This document shows, piece after piece, positions 30,874-41,224 of a stretch of DNA of 64,000 bases. The notes beneath the pieces are model-generated. The model made no database searches. It was given only the letters and a program-made list of their open reading frames with translations, and was not told where the DNA came from. Position numbers and translations under genes: made by a program. Positions within the stretch are counted from its first letter, which is position 1. Every line of letters begins with the position of its first letter. Source of the stretch: Lepidostoma basale (lineage: Eukaryota; Arthropoda; Insecta; Trichoptera; Lepidostomatidae); contig JAHDVF020000899.1 in the NCBI GenBank assembly GCA_022606425.2, forward strand, positions 186,001-250,000, in the 5' to 3' direction.

Positions 30874-30984
30874 ACCAGAGTTATTATAATATATATATAT
30901 ATGTTATTCATATTTACAATGAACTTCTACCATAAAGTTTCAAATAACAATATTATCTCTGGAATTTCATAATGACGAATTTTT

Positions 30985-31165
30985 TGTGAATTAAGCACTG
31001 TTTTTTCCACTTTTGAGTTTATTTTTCTTGACATGATTCGAAGGCTTTACACCTTCATAATCGGAAGAACGATATTAACAGTTTATATCGTTCTCCTGAT
31101 GATGATGGTAAAACCTTCGTAACATGTAGAGAAAAATAAACTCAAAAGTGGAAAAAAAGTGTTTA
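30985..31165. repeat. Family-C foldback
   Basis: The arms share CACTGTTTTTTCCACTTTTG / CAAAAGTGGAAAAAAAGTG. The plus core 31096-31131 has an intact CTGATGA with stem I TCTC/GAGA, but GTAAC replaces GAAAC and the cleavage triplet is GTA. The minus core 31064-31030 has changes at U4 and G8. Both ribozymes are probably dead. Confidence 0.65.
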
Positions 31166-31222
31166 TTTTCATTATAAAAATCTAATGATTTTACTGAAAT
31201 CTCTTGATGGAAGTTCATTTTA

Positions 31223-31440
31223 AATAATAATTAAATAAAACGATGTTTTTTAACTACTTCCACTTTTGTCTTTATTTAGACAGCGACCGGTTTCGCCAGT
31301 CTCGCTGGCATCGACAGACTGGTGACCAGTGACCAGGTGATCAGACCAGTCTGTCGATGCCAGCGAGCCTGGCGAAACCGGTCGCTGTCTAAATAAAGAC
31401 AAAAGTGGAAGTAGTTAAAAAACATCGTTTTATTTAATTA
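31223..31440. repeat. Family-E foldback, near-perfect arms
   Basis: The arms 31223-31317 and 31351-31440 are inverted copies with very few differences, covering AAAACGATGTTTTTTAACTA and the whole ribozyme region. The facing cores are minus 31317-31285 and plus 31351-31383. Each reads CTGTCGA-T-GCCAG/CTGGC-GAAACCGGTC. Stem I on the plus side is CAGT/GCTG plus three more pairs across a bulge. Confidence 0.8.
31351..31383 (+). ncRNA. Hammerhead-like RNA, family E (A6 variant)
   Basis: Stem I, stem II (GCCAG-CGAGC-CTGGC) and palindromic stem III ACCGGT all form, and the cleavage triplet is GTC. The core has U instead of A6. Because both strands and other E copies share this, it was probably present in the source element. 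Confidence 0.5.
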
Positions 31441-31479
31441 TTAATTATAAAAATCGTTTATTAAATTATATTATACGAA

Positions 31480-32130
31480 TGAAGACGTATGCTGTCTCGA
31501 AGTTTTATATTATTTTATGAGAATTAAATGTTTCCCATAAATATATAATAATATAATAAAACTCATTATAAAGTTTTCTAGCAATGAAACGACTCAAGGT
31601 CTTGCATGCAGAGAGTAGGTTTTTTTTATTATTATTTGAGTTGTGGTGCCGCCTTTATCTGACTCGAGAAATACTCTAATTAATAATGTCTGTTGAGATT
31701 ATTTAAATTAATACAACAGCTGTCCTACATAATGTTATATGGTAACCGGCGGTGAATTATTTGCCTTACTCGTTACCTAAATGGTTTCACTCGCTTTTGC
31801 TTTTCTTTTTGGCTTAATTAATTGTTATCTTTATAAAACAGATTACTGTTCAACCGAATCACTCTACTTGAAGGTGATAAATGTTCGTTGCTGCGTGAAC
31901 ATTCTAATGAAGACGTGTTTTAATTATAGACGTGTTTTACTTATAGTTTACATCGATCTCCCGAGAAAAATAAACACAAAAGTGTATTATATAAAAAATA
32001 CAAAATAAATTCTTACCTATTCTTGGTAATGTAAAACTAAATTTTTCTACAAATATTCATTATGTTATACCTATGAGAGTGACATATTTTCCCTTAATAG
32101 GGCATTATCAAACGATATGCCCTAGCTTCA
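31480..32130. repeat. B-family remnants in AT-rich spacer
   Basis: Decayed B fragments at 31487-31565 and 32040-32120 (GTGACATATTTTCCC...GGGCATTATCAAAC) flank unassigned AT-rich sequence. The open frame 31781-32008 has no motif and is probably chance. Confidence 0.4.
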
Positions 32131-32302
32131 TTAAGTATGTTACTTCCATATCTTAATAGACATAAGATAGATAGATCAATATACCATTTTTTTCAAATTG
32201 GCTTAGTAATGTTTAAAAAAAACTGTTATATCGTTGCAAACTTTGAACTTCAATTACCTCAGAAGTAGTAATTTTAACTTAGTGCTTTTTCGCAGAAAAA
32301 CA

Positions 32303-33410
32303 AACAAACAAACCATCACGCCGTTTCCCTGCAAGGGTAGGCAGAGAGAATGGACCGCCACACTACTCTATTCTGGGAAACCTCTCTAACTTCCTCCACA
32401 TTCATACAACGAGTCATACACGCACGTCGATTTCTCCGACTTCTAACATGACCAACCTTTAGAATTTGATTAATTTGGTCATGCCATGTTTTCCTCGGTC
32501 TGCCTCGACATCGTACCCCATTTACATCATTAACGTATACTTTCTTAACCATTCTTTCTCCATCCATGCGTTCCATATGTCCGAACCAACGCAGCGAACC
32601 TTTCATAATTTTGTTCATAATACCTTCTTCCGCTCTACATTCCTTTCTTATATCAGCATTTGAGATTCTGTCGTATATCGTTCTACCACACATACGTCTT
32701 AGGGACCTCATCTCTACCGCATTTATTCTGCTCTCATCCTTCTTCTGCCAGTTTCATGCTTCGCTTCCATACATTAGGGTTGAGACCAGAACTCTATTGT
32801 GAACGGCCGTTTTCGCTTTCATTGATAAATTCTTGTTTCCAATAACTATTTTTAAAGCTCCATTCACTTTGTTACCCGCACCAACCCTTCTTTCGACGTC
32901 ACTATCCGTTCGGGCATCTGCTGTGAACATGCCACCTAAATACACAAATTCCCTCACCTGTTCCAAGTTTTCTTCGTTCACACTTATATTACAAACTGTC
33001 ATTTGCTCTTCCCTTTCGAAAACCATCACCTTTGACTTTCCGACATTCATCATTAAATCATTTGACTTGCATACCTCATACATTCTCGACACCAAGACTT
33101 GTAATTCGTCCGCACTATCCGCAACGAGAACGGCATCGTCCGCGTAAAGCAGACAGTTTACAGATAGATCACTCATCTTAGCACCAGTATTTATACCTTT
33201 AAGTTCTTTCATACACTTGTCCATATACAGAATGAACAACCATGGAGACATCACGCAGCCCTGCTTAACACCCTTCGTGATATCAAACCATGGTGTGATG
33301 TCTCCATTTACCCTAACACTGGCAGTGCTCCCTTCGTAGAGAGAAGCAACCCACGATATAGCGTTCCAATTTATAGCAGATCGTTTTGTATATAAATTTA
33401 ATTTAATTTC
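32303..33410 (-). pseudogene. L-A LINE, longest copy: RT palm to C-terminus
   Basis: The minus strand keeps one frame from 33476 to 32316, broken by a single TGA at 32754-32756 (a Trp codon in other copies, after 'YGSEA'). In order: 'WVASLYEGSTASVRVN', 'GVKQGCVMSPWLF' (RT motif B region, about 33275-33238), 'LLYADDAVLVAD' (catalytic YADD at 33146-33135), 'MNVGKSKVMVF', 'YLGGMFTAD', 'RRVGAGNKVNGALK', then 'RSLRRMCGRTIYDRIS', 'GSLRWFGHMERMDGERMVKK', 'GRPRKTWHDQINQIL', 'VVWRSILSAYP'. The upstream fingers and endonuclease are absent (5' truncation near 33410; residues before that are host). The 3' tail is (TTTG)n at 32304-32316. One nonsense change makes it a young-looking relic. Confidence 0.85.
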
Positions 33411-33479
33411 AGACTTAATGAATGTTACTAATTCATTAGAATGCATAGCAAACAAATAATAAAATAAATTATACATTGC

Positions 33480-34050
33480 AATGTTTATCTATGGCAACAT
33501 TGAATGATTTCTTTGCATACAATTCTATGCACTTTCCAGATCAATGAAATAAAAAAGCCTCTAGAATACAATACCCGCATACAAACAATTCGATTTGCCG
33601 CCAAAAAAGAGCAAATATTTCAGTTCAGTAATTTATTTGACATTTCACCTGTCAAAATTTGTGTTCCGAGACTCAAAATTGTTCCGCGTTAGTTCGAATT
33701 TAAATCGCGATTTTAAATTGGAGCGTGTCCAGTGACCATAGACAATAATTTACAATGCGGGTACCTACCGCTAAAAAAAGTGAAAATAGTGTTATTCGAT
33801 GAAATCTAATTTCAAACTGCAAGAAATATGGTTTTTGGACTGTGGAATAACGAATACAATTTATATGTGTATTTAATTTATGCGTGCGTGTGTACTGTTT
33901 TTATCATTCTTTTTTAATAAAAGACAATACGATATCATAGACAAACGCCAAAGACAACAATGACAAAAATAATCATATCCTGATGTAAATGTTGATCGAC
34001 CGCGTCAGGTGCAGCCCTCATACTAAATATGTTTATTTTTTAACTAGTTC
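33480..34050. other. Unassigned region
   Basis: No recognised element. The short frame at 33504-33692 shows no motif. Confidence 0.4.
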
Positions 34051-34054
34051 ATAA

Positions 34055-34150
34055 AACGGAACATTTTCTACGGCGCCCTTGAGATAATTAATTCATAAAA
34101 ATAGCGATTTATAAATCATCCAATTTATTATTATTATTATATAAGTGAAT
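34055..34150 (+). mobile_element. L-K LINE 3' UTR remnant
   Basis: AAAACGGAACATTTTCTACGG...GCGCCCTTGAGATAATT followed by TTATTATTATTAT. It matches the 3' ends at 18803 and 54080. Confidence 0.45.
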
Positions 34151-34184
34151 GTATAAGAGTTTTAGAAGTAATGTAATAAAAATA

Positions 34185-34712
34185 AAGCTAAAATGGCAGT
34201 GCACAGTGGTGTTCTTGTACCGACCCTTAAGCTTTGAAGTGAAAGCATCTAACAAAAGAAGAAAGAAAGTAGAATAAATGCAGTAGAAATGAAATATCTT
34301 AGACGAATGTGTGGATACTCTGTGTATGATAGAGTGTCGACTGAAAATATAAGAAGTGAATGCGGTGCGAATGATGGTGTCATGAACAAAATAATGAAAG
34401 GATCATTAAGATGGTTTGGACATATGGAAAGAATGAATGAAGAAAGAATGGTAAAAAAAATAATATGTTAACGATGTATATGGAACCAGAAATGAAGGGG
34501 GACCGAGGTAAACGTGGCATGATCAAATAAATCAATTATTGAATATCGTCCATGTGAGGAGTCAGAGAAATCGACGCGCGTGCATGACACGATGTATGAA
34601 TGTTGAGGAATCGAGAGAAATATGTCAGAAAAGAAATGTGTGGCAGTCCATTCTTTCTGCCTACCCCTTCGGGGAGACGGCGTGGTGGTTAGTTAGTTAG
34701 TTAGTTAAGTGT
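34185..34712 (+). pseudogene. L-A LINE C-terminus, plus strand
   Basis: 'MKYLRRMCGYSVYDRVST', 'GSLRWFGHMERMNEERMVKK' (34289-34471), a frameshift, then the 'TWHDQI' region, the terminus TTCGGGGAGACGGCGTGGTGG and (TTAG)5. The upstream thumb remains begin at about 34185 ('AKMAVHSGVLVPTL'). Confidence 0.8.
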
Positions 34713-34727
34713 ATATTTATTAATTAA

Positions 34728-34915
34728 TTGAATCTCAATAGAGACGAAGATGCAAATTGGAAACAGAATATGGTGATCGAGGTGTTTACAGGACTTATGA
34801 CCTGTCATTGGTTGGGTTAAGCGCACGCTTCATGTAATTCAACATTCCCCATTCCACCTTTTTTCTTATGACCACCAAATCGTACAAACTTTTGGAATTT
34901 TGTATGTATGTTAAT
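34728..34915 (+). repeat. Z-family repeat, plus strand, partial
   Basis: AATTGAATCTCAATAGAGACG, then GACTTATGACCTGTCATTGG and CAACATTCCCCATTCCACC. It lies directly after the L-A tail. Confidence 0.65.
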
Positions 34916-35191
34916 CTGTAAGACATGTGTTGTGTATATTTATTAAATATTAGGTTAATTAACTATATAAAAATCGTTATTCGAATGTATTCGGATAAAG
35001 CTACAGTGTCCATCGCACGTTTATAAGTGTGCATGCGTATCGCTTGTTATTTGATGATCTGACAATGTTGTTTGTCTCCCTGCACCGGGCGTAGTAACCA
35101 GGTAATGAGAATATTGCGTTCTGATAGTAATCCAACGTCATGCAAGAAGTGTAATAGAAAAGAACCCACGGTCATTGTGATTAGAAGGTAA

Positions 35192-35620
35192 TTGAAATCT
35201 CTCCTAAATACGTTTTTTCACCGCACACGCCTAATGCCTCCAGTTCACGTCCGTCGAACACTAAACACCAAGAAAAGCGACCATAGATTACCTTATTTCA
35301 TATTACGTAACCCTTTAATACAAGTACTACCAGTATTATATCAATTCCGAGATTTCGTGTTCAAAAATAATTACTATATTGTCAGCTACTGGGGTAATCT
35401 TCTGGCATTAATTAATGCCATATACGATATAAAACTTTTACAACATTTTGAATGTATACAAATGCTTGTAGTCGAATACTGGATTTTACCCATTGCGGGT
35501 TATCAATTCAAGGATTAATTGTATCTCAAAAGAGACGATGACGCAAATTGGAAACAGAATATGGTGATCGAGGTGTTTACAGGACTTATGACCTGTCATT
35601 GGTTGGGTTATTCTTCTTCT
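35192..35620 (+). repeat. Z-family repeat with upstream flank, unassigned frame
   Basis: GAATGTATACAAATGCTTGTAG...TACTGGATTTTACCCATTGC matches the flank of the Z foldback at 8426, then the Z start ATTGTATCTCAAAAGAG. The upstream frame (35192-35515) shows a 'RRTLNTKKSDHRLPYFILRN'-like stretch that could be a LINE tail, but I cannot identify it. Confidence 0.45.
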
Positions 35621-35830
35621 TTTTGTCCTGTCACACCTCCGTGGAGCATAGGGCCTCAAGGAATCTTCTCCACCCGACTCTATCGCATGCTCCCATGCAA
35701 GTGAGGCCTGCTGCCTTAACCTCGTCCTGCAGGGTTCTTCTCCAGGTGGCTCTAGGTCTGCCTCGCTTTCTCTTTCCTCCCATAGGGGACCAGTCTAGTG
35801 GGCCCTGAACGATGCAGGCTGGGTTCCATC
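35612..35830 (-). mobile_element. L-F LINE extreme C-terminus, minus strand
   Basis: Matches 24258-24535 with small deletions. Plus-strand landmarks: CCTCCGTGGAGCATAGGGCC and GGGGACCAGTCTAGTG. No intact frame. Confidence 0.6.
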
Positions 35831-36145
35831 ACGCCCACCCTTTTTTTCTCTCGAGGGATTTTGAATGGTGCATACAGCGCTGATTAATTGTAAGTAAGAC
35901 TTTTTCGTAAAAAAAAACTTAAAACGCGTTTTTCTCATAACTATCTTTTTTCGTTCGGCGGCGGTGATTTCTCCGAAACCACTGTACCGATCGTCATGAA
36001 ATTTTAACCACATATTTTACACAGTAATAGCTTCAGTGCAAACTGCAATGAAATCAAAATTTTGATTTTTGCTATTTTTTTAAACAAAATCAGTGAAAAA
36101 AAAGTTTTTTTTTTATTGTTCGCTATTTTGGTAGATAAATAAATA

Positions 36146-36898
36146 TTAGGTCCTTATATATGAAATTGACGCTTTGCCGTACTGGCAACTTTGATCTCAA
36201 ATATCTTCTCTTTGGTTAGGAATTCCAAATTCAAATTTATACAGCTATTTACTCAAGTATTTGTGTTTCGAAAATTATAATTCATTTGTTTTTTCCTAAA
36301 TGTTTTTTTTTCTTTGCGTCACTCAGTTTACAAAATGGAAAACTTGAAATATCGCGTTATTTACGAGTACGAGTTCCACCGTGGCACCAGTGCTGCAGAA
36401 ACGGCTCGAAGGATTAATTATGTGTATGGCGACGGTGCCGCAAAAGAAAACACAGTGCGTTTTTGGTTCCAAGCTAGCTGCTAAACAACCGAGGCTGGTT
36501 AATCGCTCTAGGCCACTGCTGCTTCATGATAACGCTAGACCACACACTGCACAACAGACGGCTACCAAATTAGAAGAGCTTCAATTGGAATGTCTAAGAC
36601 ATCCACCGTACTCTCCGGACCTTTCCCCAACAGATTACTATTTTTTTCGAAATTCGGATAACTTCTTGCAAGGGAAAAAATTCAACTCCGATGGGGCAGT
36701 CCAAACCGACTTCAAAGATTTTATTGATTCCCGTCCGAATGGTTTTTTAGTAAAGGGATCGATGAACTACCTATGAGATGGCAAAAGTGCATAGATAGCA
36801 ATGGTACATACTTTGATTAAATAAATATATTGTATTTAAAAAAAATCAACTTTATGTTCCTCCCATACAAAACGCCAATTTCATATGTAAGGACCTAA
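36146..36898 (+). mobile_element. mariner element with internal deletion
   Basis: The TIRs begin TTAGGTCCTTATATATGAAA and the right end is the complement of TTAGGTCCTTACATATGAAA. It is flanked by TA on both sides (36144-36145, 36899-36900). At 753 bp it is shorter than a usual mariner of about 1.3 kb because most of the transposase has been deleted. Confidence 0.9.
36335..36775 (+). pseudogene. mariner transposase, N- and C-terminal ends joined by deletion
   Basis: The frame from 36335 gives the normal N-terminus ('MENLKYRVIYEYEFHRG', 'SAAETARRI', 'GAAKENTVRFWFQ') and then hits TAG/TAA just past 36470. From there a different frame continues with 'KLAAKQPRLVNRSRPLLLHD', 'NARPHTA', 'HPPYSPDLSPTDYYFF' and 'FLQGKKFNS' to a stop at 36774-36776. 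The missing middle includes the first catalytic Asp. HDNARPH, with the second Asp, is intact, as is the D of SPTD. A simple internal deletion with frame change makes it non-functional. Confidence 0.85.
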
Positions 36899-37194
36899 TA
36901 TTAATTTCCGTAGTTTGCGCTAGAGCCACTGAGATACTGAAGCTAAAAAAATGATTTTTTTGTTTAAACGAGCCTTAATTGAGTTATCACCGCCGCCGGC
37001 GATATACCAACTTTTTAAGGCATTCTGTTTGCCGGTTATTTGTGTTAGTAAAAAAAAAAAATATATATACAGATGTTTTTCATAATTTTTAAAAGTGTAA
37101 CCGTTGAGCTTAATAACCCTTATATCAATATCTATAATAGTATTTTCATAAATAAATAAAAACAGTTCTTTTTCGAGCGCCTAAACCAGAATGA

Positions 37195-37330
37195 TCCCTT
37201 AATGATACGAGGGTTGTCCGTAAAATAAGTTTCCCTGTTTGCTACGGTCGCGCGGATCGCTGTTACGTGCGATCCGGCAACACTAGATCGTAGCTCGGTC
37301 TTTCCACTCCACATCCCCACCCAACCGAAC
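37195..37330. mobile_element. Possible mariner/Tc1 terminal fragment
   Basis: CGAGGGTTGTCCGTAAAATAAG at 37199 resembles the TIR of several mariner lineages, but no opposite end or transposase is found. GC-richer sequence follows. Confidence 0.3.
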
Positions 37331-37488
37331 TCGCTGCGACGCTCAGCATCGGTTTGGCAGCTGTAAAGAATAGAGCTCGTAGAAAAAATTTGAGGAGCGG
37401 TTTTTAGCTGCCAGGAACAGAAAAACCTATCCCTAGAGAAGTTAAAGTCAAAGTCGTGGGACTTGACATGATACCGAGAGAAGATACA

Positions 37489-38015
37489 ACAACAACAAAC
37501 CATCACGCCGTTTCCCCGCAGGGGTAGGCAGAGAGAATGGACCGCCACATTACTCTATCCTGACATACCTCTCTAGCTTCCTCCACATTCATACATCGAG
37601 TCATACACGTCGATTCTTCCGGCTTCTGACATGACCAACCTTTAGTATTTGATTAATGTGGTCATGCCATGTTTTCCTCGGTCTACCTCGACTCCTTACT
37701 CCACTTACATCGTTAACGTATACTTTTTTAACCATTCTTTCTTCACCCATGTGCTCCATATGTCCGAACCAACGCAGCGATCCTTTCATTATATTGTTCA
37801 TAAAACTTATTTCGCTCTACATTCCTTCCTAATATCAGCATTTGAGATTTTGTCGTACATCGTTCTACCACACATACGTCTTAGGGACCTCATCTCGACC
37901 GCATTTATTCTGTTCTCATCTTTCTTCTGCCAGTTCCATGCTTCGCTTCCATACACAAGGGTTGGGACCAGAACTCCATTGTGAACGGCCATTTTCGCTT
38001 TCATTGATAAATTTT
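37489..38015 (-). pseudogene. L-A LINE C-terminus, minus strand
   Basis: The minus strand carries 'MAVHNGVLVPTLVYGSEAW', 'SLRRMCGRTMYDKISN' (38004-37807) and, in another frame, 'GSLRWFGHMEHMGEERMVKK', 'GRPRKTWHDHINQIL' (37801-37601). The terminus has a (GTT)-type tail at 37487-37500. It is 5' truncated in the thumb at about 38015. Confidence 0.8.
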
Positions 38016-38329
38016 TTTTTTAAAATTAAAACTAAAACTTTTCAACAAATCTTTTTTGAGATCGTGACTGTTTATGAAAGGTCCCTAGTTAAGCAAAGCT
38101 ACTAATTACAACTTAATTTTTCTAATTTTTTTGACGAATGAAAGTAATTTCTTTTATATTTTATGACGACTACTTTCCCTAATGTTTATGATTTTCATTT
38201 ATTACTCTTCAAATTTAAAGCCCATTATGTGCGAGTCATTAACCTCGAATACGCGATATGTAAAACTTACTATATTTTAAGAGGAGATACATCAACTTTG
38301 TACTTCATAACACAAGCTAGAATCTTATT

Positions 38330-38640
38330 CTTCTGGTTTTAGACCCTTAATCTGCTCTGTAGTCGGGCTGGCCTTTCTTGGGAGGTTGACTCCCAGCTAT
38401 CTCTCCATTTCTTTGAAGGTCTTCCGGGGGAACGGGAGCCAACAGGAATCTAATGCGCCACAATGTGTGGGATTCTGGAGTGTCTCTTACGTTGTCTGCC
38501 CCATCTTACGATATCTTCAATTTGCAGATTTTAGGGATAACCATCTTCCTCACCCTATCCCGAAGAGTCTTTCCTGCTATCCGTACTGTCTGTTCTCATA
38601 TATTTATTCTTCCATACGGTATCGACAACCAGATATCGCC
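38330..38640 (-). mobile_element. Unassigned LINE C-terminus, minus strand
   Basis: By position and pattern (GAGGTTGACTCCCAGCTATCTC, TTTGAAGGTCTTCCGGGGG on the plus strand) it is related to the ends at 40651 and 43300: the complement of a 'GRPPKRWRDS'-like segment. Not assignable further. Confidence 0.4.
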
Positions 38641-38784
38641 GAAGCTTTGTGCAAGAAAAAATCTTTATATTTACAAGTCCATGATCAAGATTTAATTATA
38701 AAGCCATTAACTATTGTAGGTATAACTTTATTTTTATGATTTTGTGGATTTCTTGCAATATCAATAAAAAATGGACGATTAATT

Positions 38785-38990
38785 AATTAAAAAATGGACG
38801 AGGAAAACGTGGCACGATCAAATAAATCAAATATTGAATGTCGCCTATGTGAGGAGTCAGAGAAATCGACGCGCGTGCATGACACGATGTATGAATGTTG
38901 AGGAAGCGATAGAAATATGTCAAGAAAAAAAAGTGTGGGAGTCCTACCCCTTCGAGGAGACGGCGTGATGGTTAGTTAGTTAGTTAGTTA
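38785..38990 (+). mobile_element. L-A LINE 3' end, plus strand
   Basis: From the TGGACGAGGAAAACGTGGCACG region through the terminus to a (TTAG)5 tail at 38970-38992. Confidence 0.75.
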
Positions 38991-39268
38991 GTTCAATAAA
39001 AAAAACTACACGAAACAATTTAGGGTTGATCTTTACAATGGTGCGAAATATCTAAAAAGTAAAAAATCAGTTGTTGATCCAATTTGGTGTTAAACATAAA
39101 TCCCAAAAACTGTGCAAACGTGCAAAGTGATTAAATAGTATAATATATTGAACGCTAAGGCATTATCATTTTTGAAATCTATAGTAATATACTTAGGAAA
39201 TTGAAAATAACTTTGTTTAATCCATCAATTATAAAAATATCCATCGTGTAAAAATATAATATATTTTT

Positions 39269-39307
39269 ACACCTGAAGATGGAGGTATCCTCCGAAACAT
39301 GTCGTGT
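39269..39307 (+). ncRNA. Complete type I hammerhead ribozyme, family G
   Basis: Stem I is ACAC (39269-39272) with GTGT (39304-39307), 4 bp. The core CTGAAGA is intact (39273-39279). One extra T (39280) follows. Stem II is GGAGG/CCTCC with loop TAT, 5 bp perfect. GAAAC follows, then stem III ACATGT, with cleavage after C39303. Every conserved hammerhead base is in place. Confidence 0.8.
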
Positions 39308-39324
39308 TTTTAAATATTTTTTTA

Positions 39325-39620
39325 AAATTTCTCCTTCTTTTTCAATGGCCCTACAGCCCATATCGAGCCTTAGCCTCCAGTATTCTTCGCCTCCAACTCC
39401 TCCTGCCCTCTGCTTCGACCCTCCAATCTGACACTCTTAACAATCTTGCTCCATCTCTCCCAACTTCATCCTCCCATCGCAGTCTTGGTCGTCCAATTGG
39501 TCTTCTACCATCTGGGTGCCACTCCAGCAATTTTTTTGGGGTTCTGCACGGCATCCGCTGCACGTGACCGGCCCATCTCAGTCTATTCAGTCTGACCTGT
39601 GTGGAGAGACTGGGAGCTTT
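39325..39620 (-). mobile_element. L-E LINE C-terminus, minus strand
   Basis: The minus frame 39563-39351 reads 'LLEWHPDGRRPIGRPRLRWE', 'GARLLRVSDWRVEAEGRRSW' and 'ILEAKARYGL'. It is the same family as 57495-57960, inserted into a G foldback. Confidence 0.8.
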
Positions 39621-39984
39621 GTAAATATGTTTTATTTAATAATTAGTGGATTAAACACGGTTATTTTCAATTTCCTAAGTCGAACTTCACCCTAAAAATT
39701 TCACATCCGTGCTCATGATATTTGTTACAATAAACTGTATATGTTTAAACCACTTAGCACCTTGTAATAACTAAATCCAAAATACCTCAATTATCTTCGT
39801 CCACAGAGAATTGCCGTGCAGCCTATAATTAGTGTATTTATTTGTAGATCGTCAACCAGAGCGCACGCGAGCTCTATAGTATAGAAGCAATCTTAACCCC
39901 TACAGTGTCCAAAAAATCGGTTTCGAACTGCGGCAGACTACATTTGAATATATTGTATATTATAAACATTTTAACATTATTTCT

Positions 39985-40275
39985 CTTTTTCTTTTTTTAT
40001 ACACTTTGTATATACAACACTAACATTAAAAAAAATTAAATTAACTAGATATGTTTCGGTCAACCAGTCCTTCTCCAGTGCTATATATTATAAATATACA
40101 TATTTAAAATATTATTAAATTGTTTACATGATCTGACAGATGTTATAAAGGTGTATATTTGTGATATGTATCACTGAAGAAGGACTGGTTGTCCGAAACA
40201 TGTCATTGTAATTTTAATTTTTTTAATGTTAGTGTTGTATATACAAAGTATATAAAAAAGAAAAAGAGAAATAAA
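39985..40275. repeat. Family-D foldback
   Basis: The arms share TATACACTTTGTATATACAAC and TTAGTGTTGTATATACAAAG. The minus core 40078-40048 is damaged (CTGGAGA, GAAACATATC). The plus core is at 40174-40204. Confidence 0.75.
40174..40204 (+). ncRNA. Hammerhead ribozyme, family D
   Basis: CTGAAGA, extra A, GGAC-TGGTT-GTCC (4-bp stem II), GAAAC, ACATGT, C. The core is fully intact. Stem I is lost (flanks ATCA and ATTG), so self-cleavage is unlikely without help. Confidence 0.55.
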
Positions 40276-40457
40276 GCATCTACAACACAAAGTATGGCGA
40301 ACATAGAAGAAATTTTAACTTTAGTTCCTTAATTCTAAATTATTGTGATGTACTCGTACTTGGCTGGGTTGTAAATGTAGTTAATGTATAGTATTTTTTT
40401 TTAAACAAATGAAGCTAGACAGAATAATAGGGGTTTTAGCGTTTTAGTTTTAATAAT

Positions 40458-41205
40458 CAATCAATTAGTCAAATCGTTTATTAACTCAATAAACATTACA
40501 AACAACATAAATGTTTAAGGCATCTATTGAGTACAGGTAAAATATTATAAAAATACAACGTAATACCAGGAAGGCATGAGAGATGGTTCGATATTAAGAA
40601 GACAAGATACTCTCTAAAGTCAAAAGTATTTGTTTTCTGAACGTACTTTCTTCTTATTCTTTTTTCTCTTAGTTAAGGTCATATGACCTGTTTGTGACGG
40701 TGGGCTGTCCTAGGATGATGACGTCCAGCCATCTCTCTATCTCTTCGGCGGCCTTCCTGGTAATCTTTAACAATTTTTGCAATTCTTGTATTCTCCATGC
40801 GGTCCACGTGGACTCTCTAAAAGCGCCTTCTGCTTCTTCCCCATCTCACTATTTCCTCAACACCACAGACAGACCAGAACGTACTTTCACTAATATGAAA
40901 AAAGGCCGATCTCCGAGAAGACCGCGTTCAGTAGATTAATTGTTCATCCCACCGGTATCACTAAAGTTAGTTGGTTCTGGCGGGCGGTAGGTAAAACCAT
41001 CTCTGCTGTCGCTGTCGGAGATATTTATCAGGAACAAAAACACCAACATCTTCTTGCACGGCCAAGTTCTCGAAATATCCTCTGATGCTTCTAAAGTAAT
41101 AGATTATGAGATGCCCATCTCTTCGAAGCTGCAGAGAGTTGGTCCGGAGCATTCCCAAAAGAAATGCCGTGGAATAGAGCCGTGGATAACTGCTATATTT
41201 TACTA
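40458..41205 (-). pseudogene. L-J LINE C-terminus, minus strand, with nested insertion
   Basis: The right part (41158-40889) encodes 'GMLRTNSLQLRRDGHLI', 'GYFENLAVQEDVGVFVP', 'PPARTN'. The left part (40458-40638) carries the 3' UTR and AATCAATCAATTAG tail. A LINE end of another family (40651-40876) lies between a perfect 12-bp duplication, GAACGTACTTTC. Confidence 0.75.
40651..40876 (-). mobile_element. LINE 3' end nested in L-J, with TSD
   Basis: A 226-bp unit bounded by GAACGTACTTTC at 40639-40650 and 40877-40888. The left side is TTCTTATTCTTTTTTCTC. The family is related to 38330 and 43300. No frame. Confidence 0.7.
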
Positions 41206-41224
41206 GAGCATTGAAAACTGTGTA

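Larger units (their letters stand above)
39179..39690. repeat. Family-G foldback split by an L-E LINE
   Basis: The left arm has ATACTTAGGAAATTGAAAAT and the right arm ATTTTCAATTTCCTAAGTCG (39662-39681). The ribozyme is complete at 39269-39307, and an L-E LINE end (about 39325-39620) separates it from the right arm. Confidence 0.75.

Noticed and set aside
37132..37548. 138-residue minus-strand protein
   Set aside because: A chimera of the L-A terminus translated in a non-coding frame and a possible mariner end; no coherent domain.
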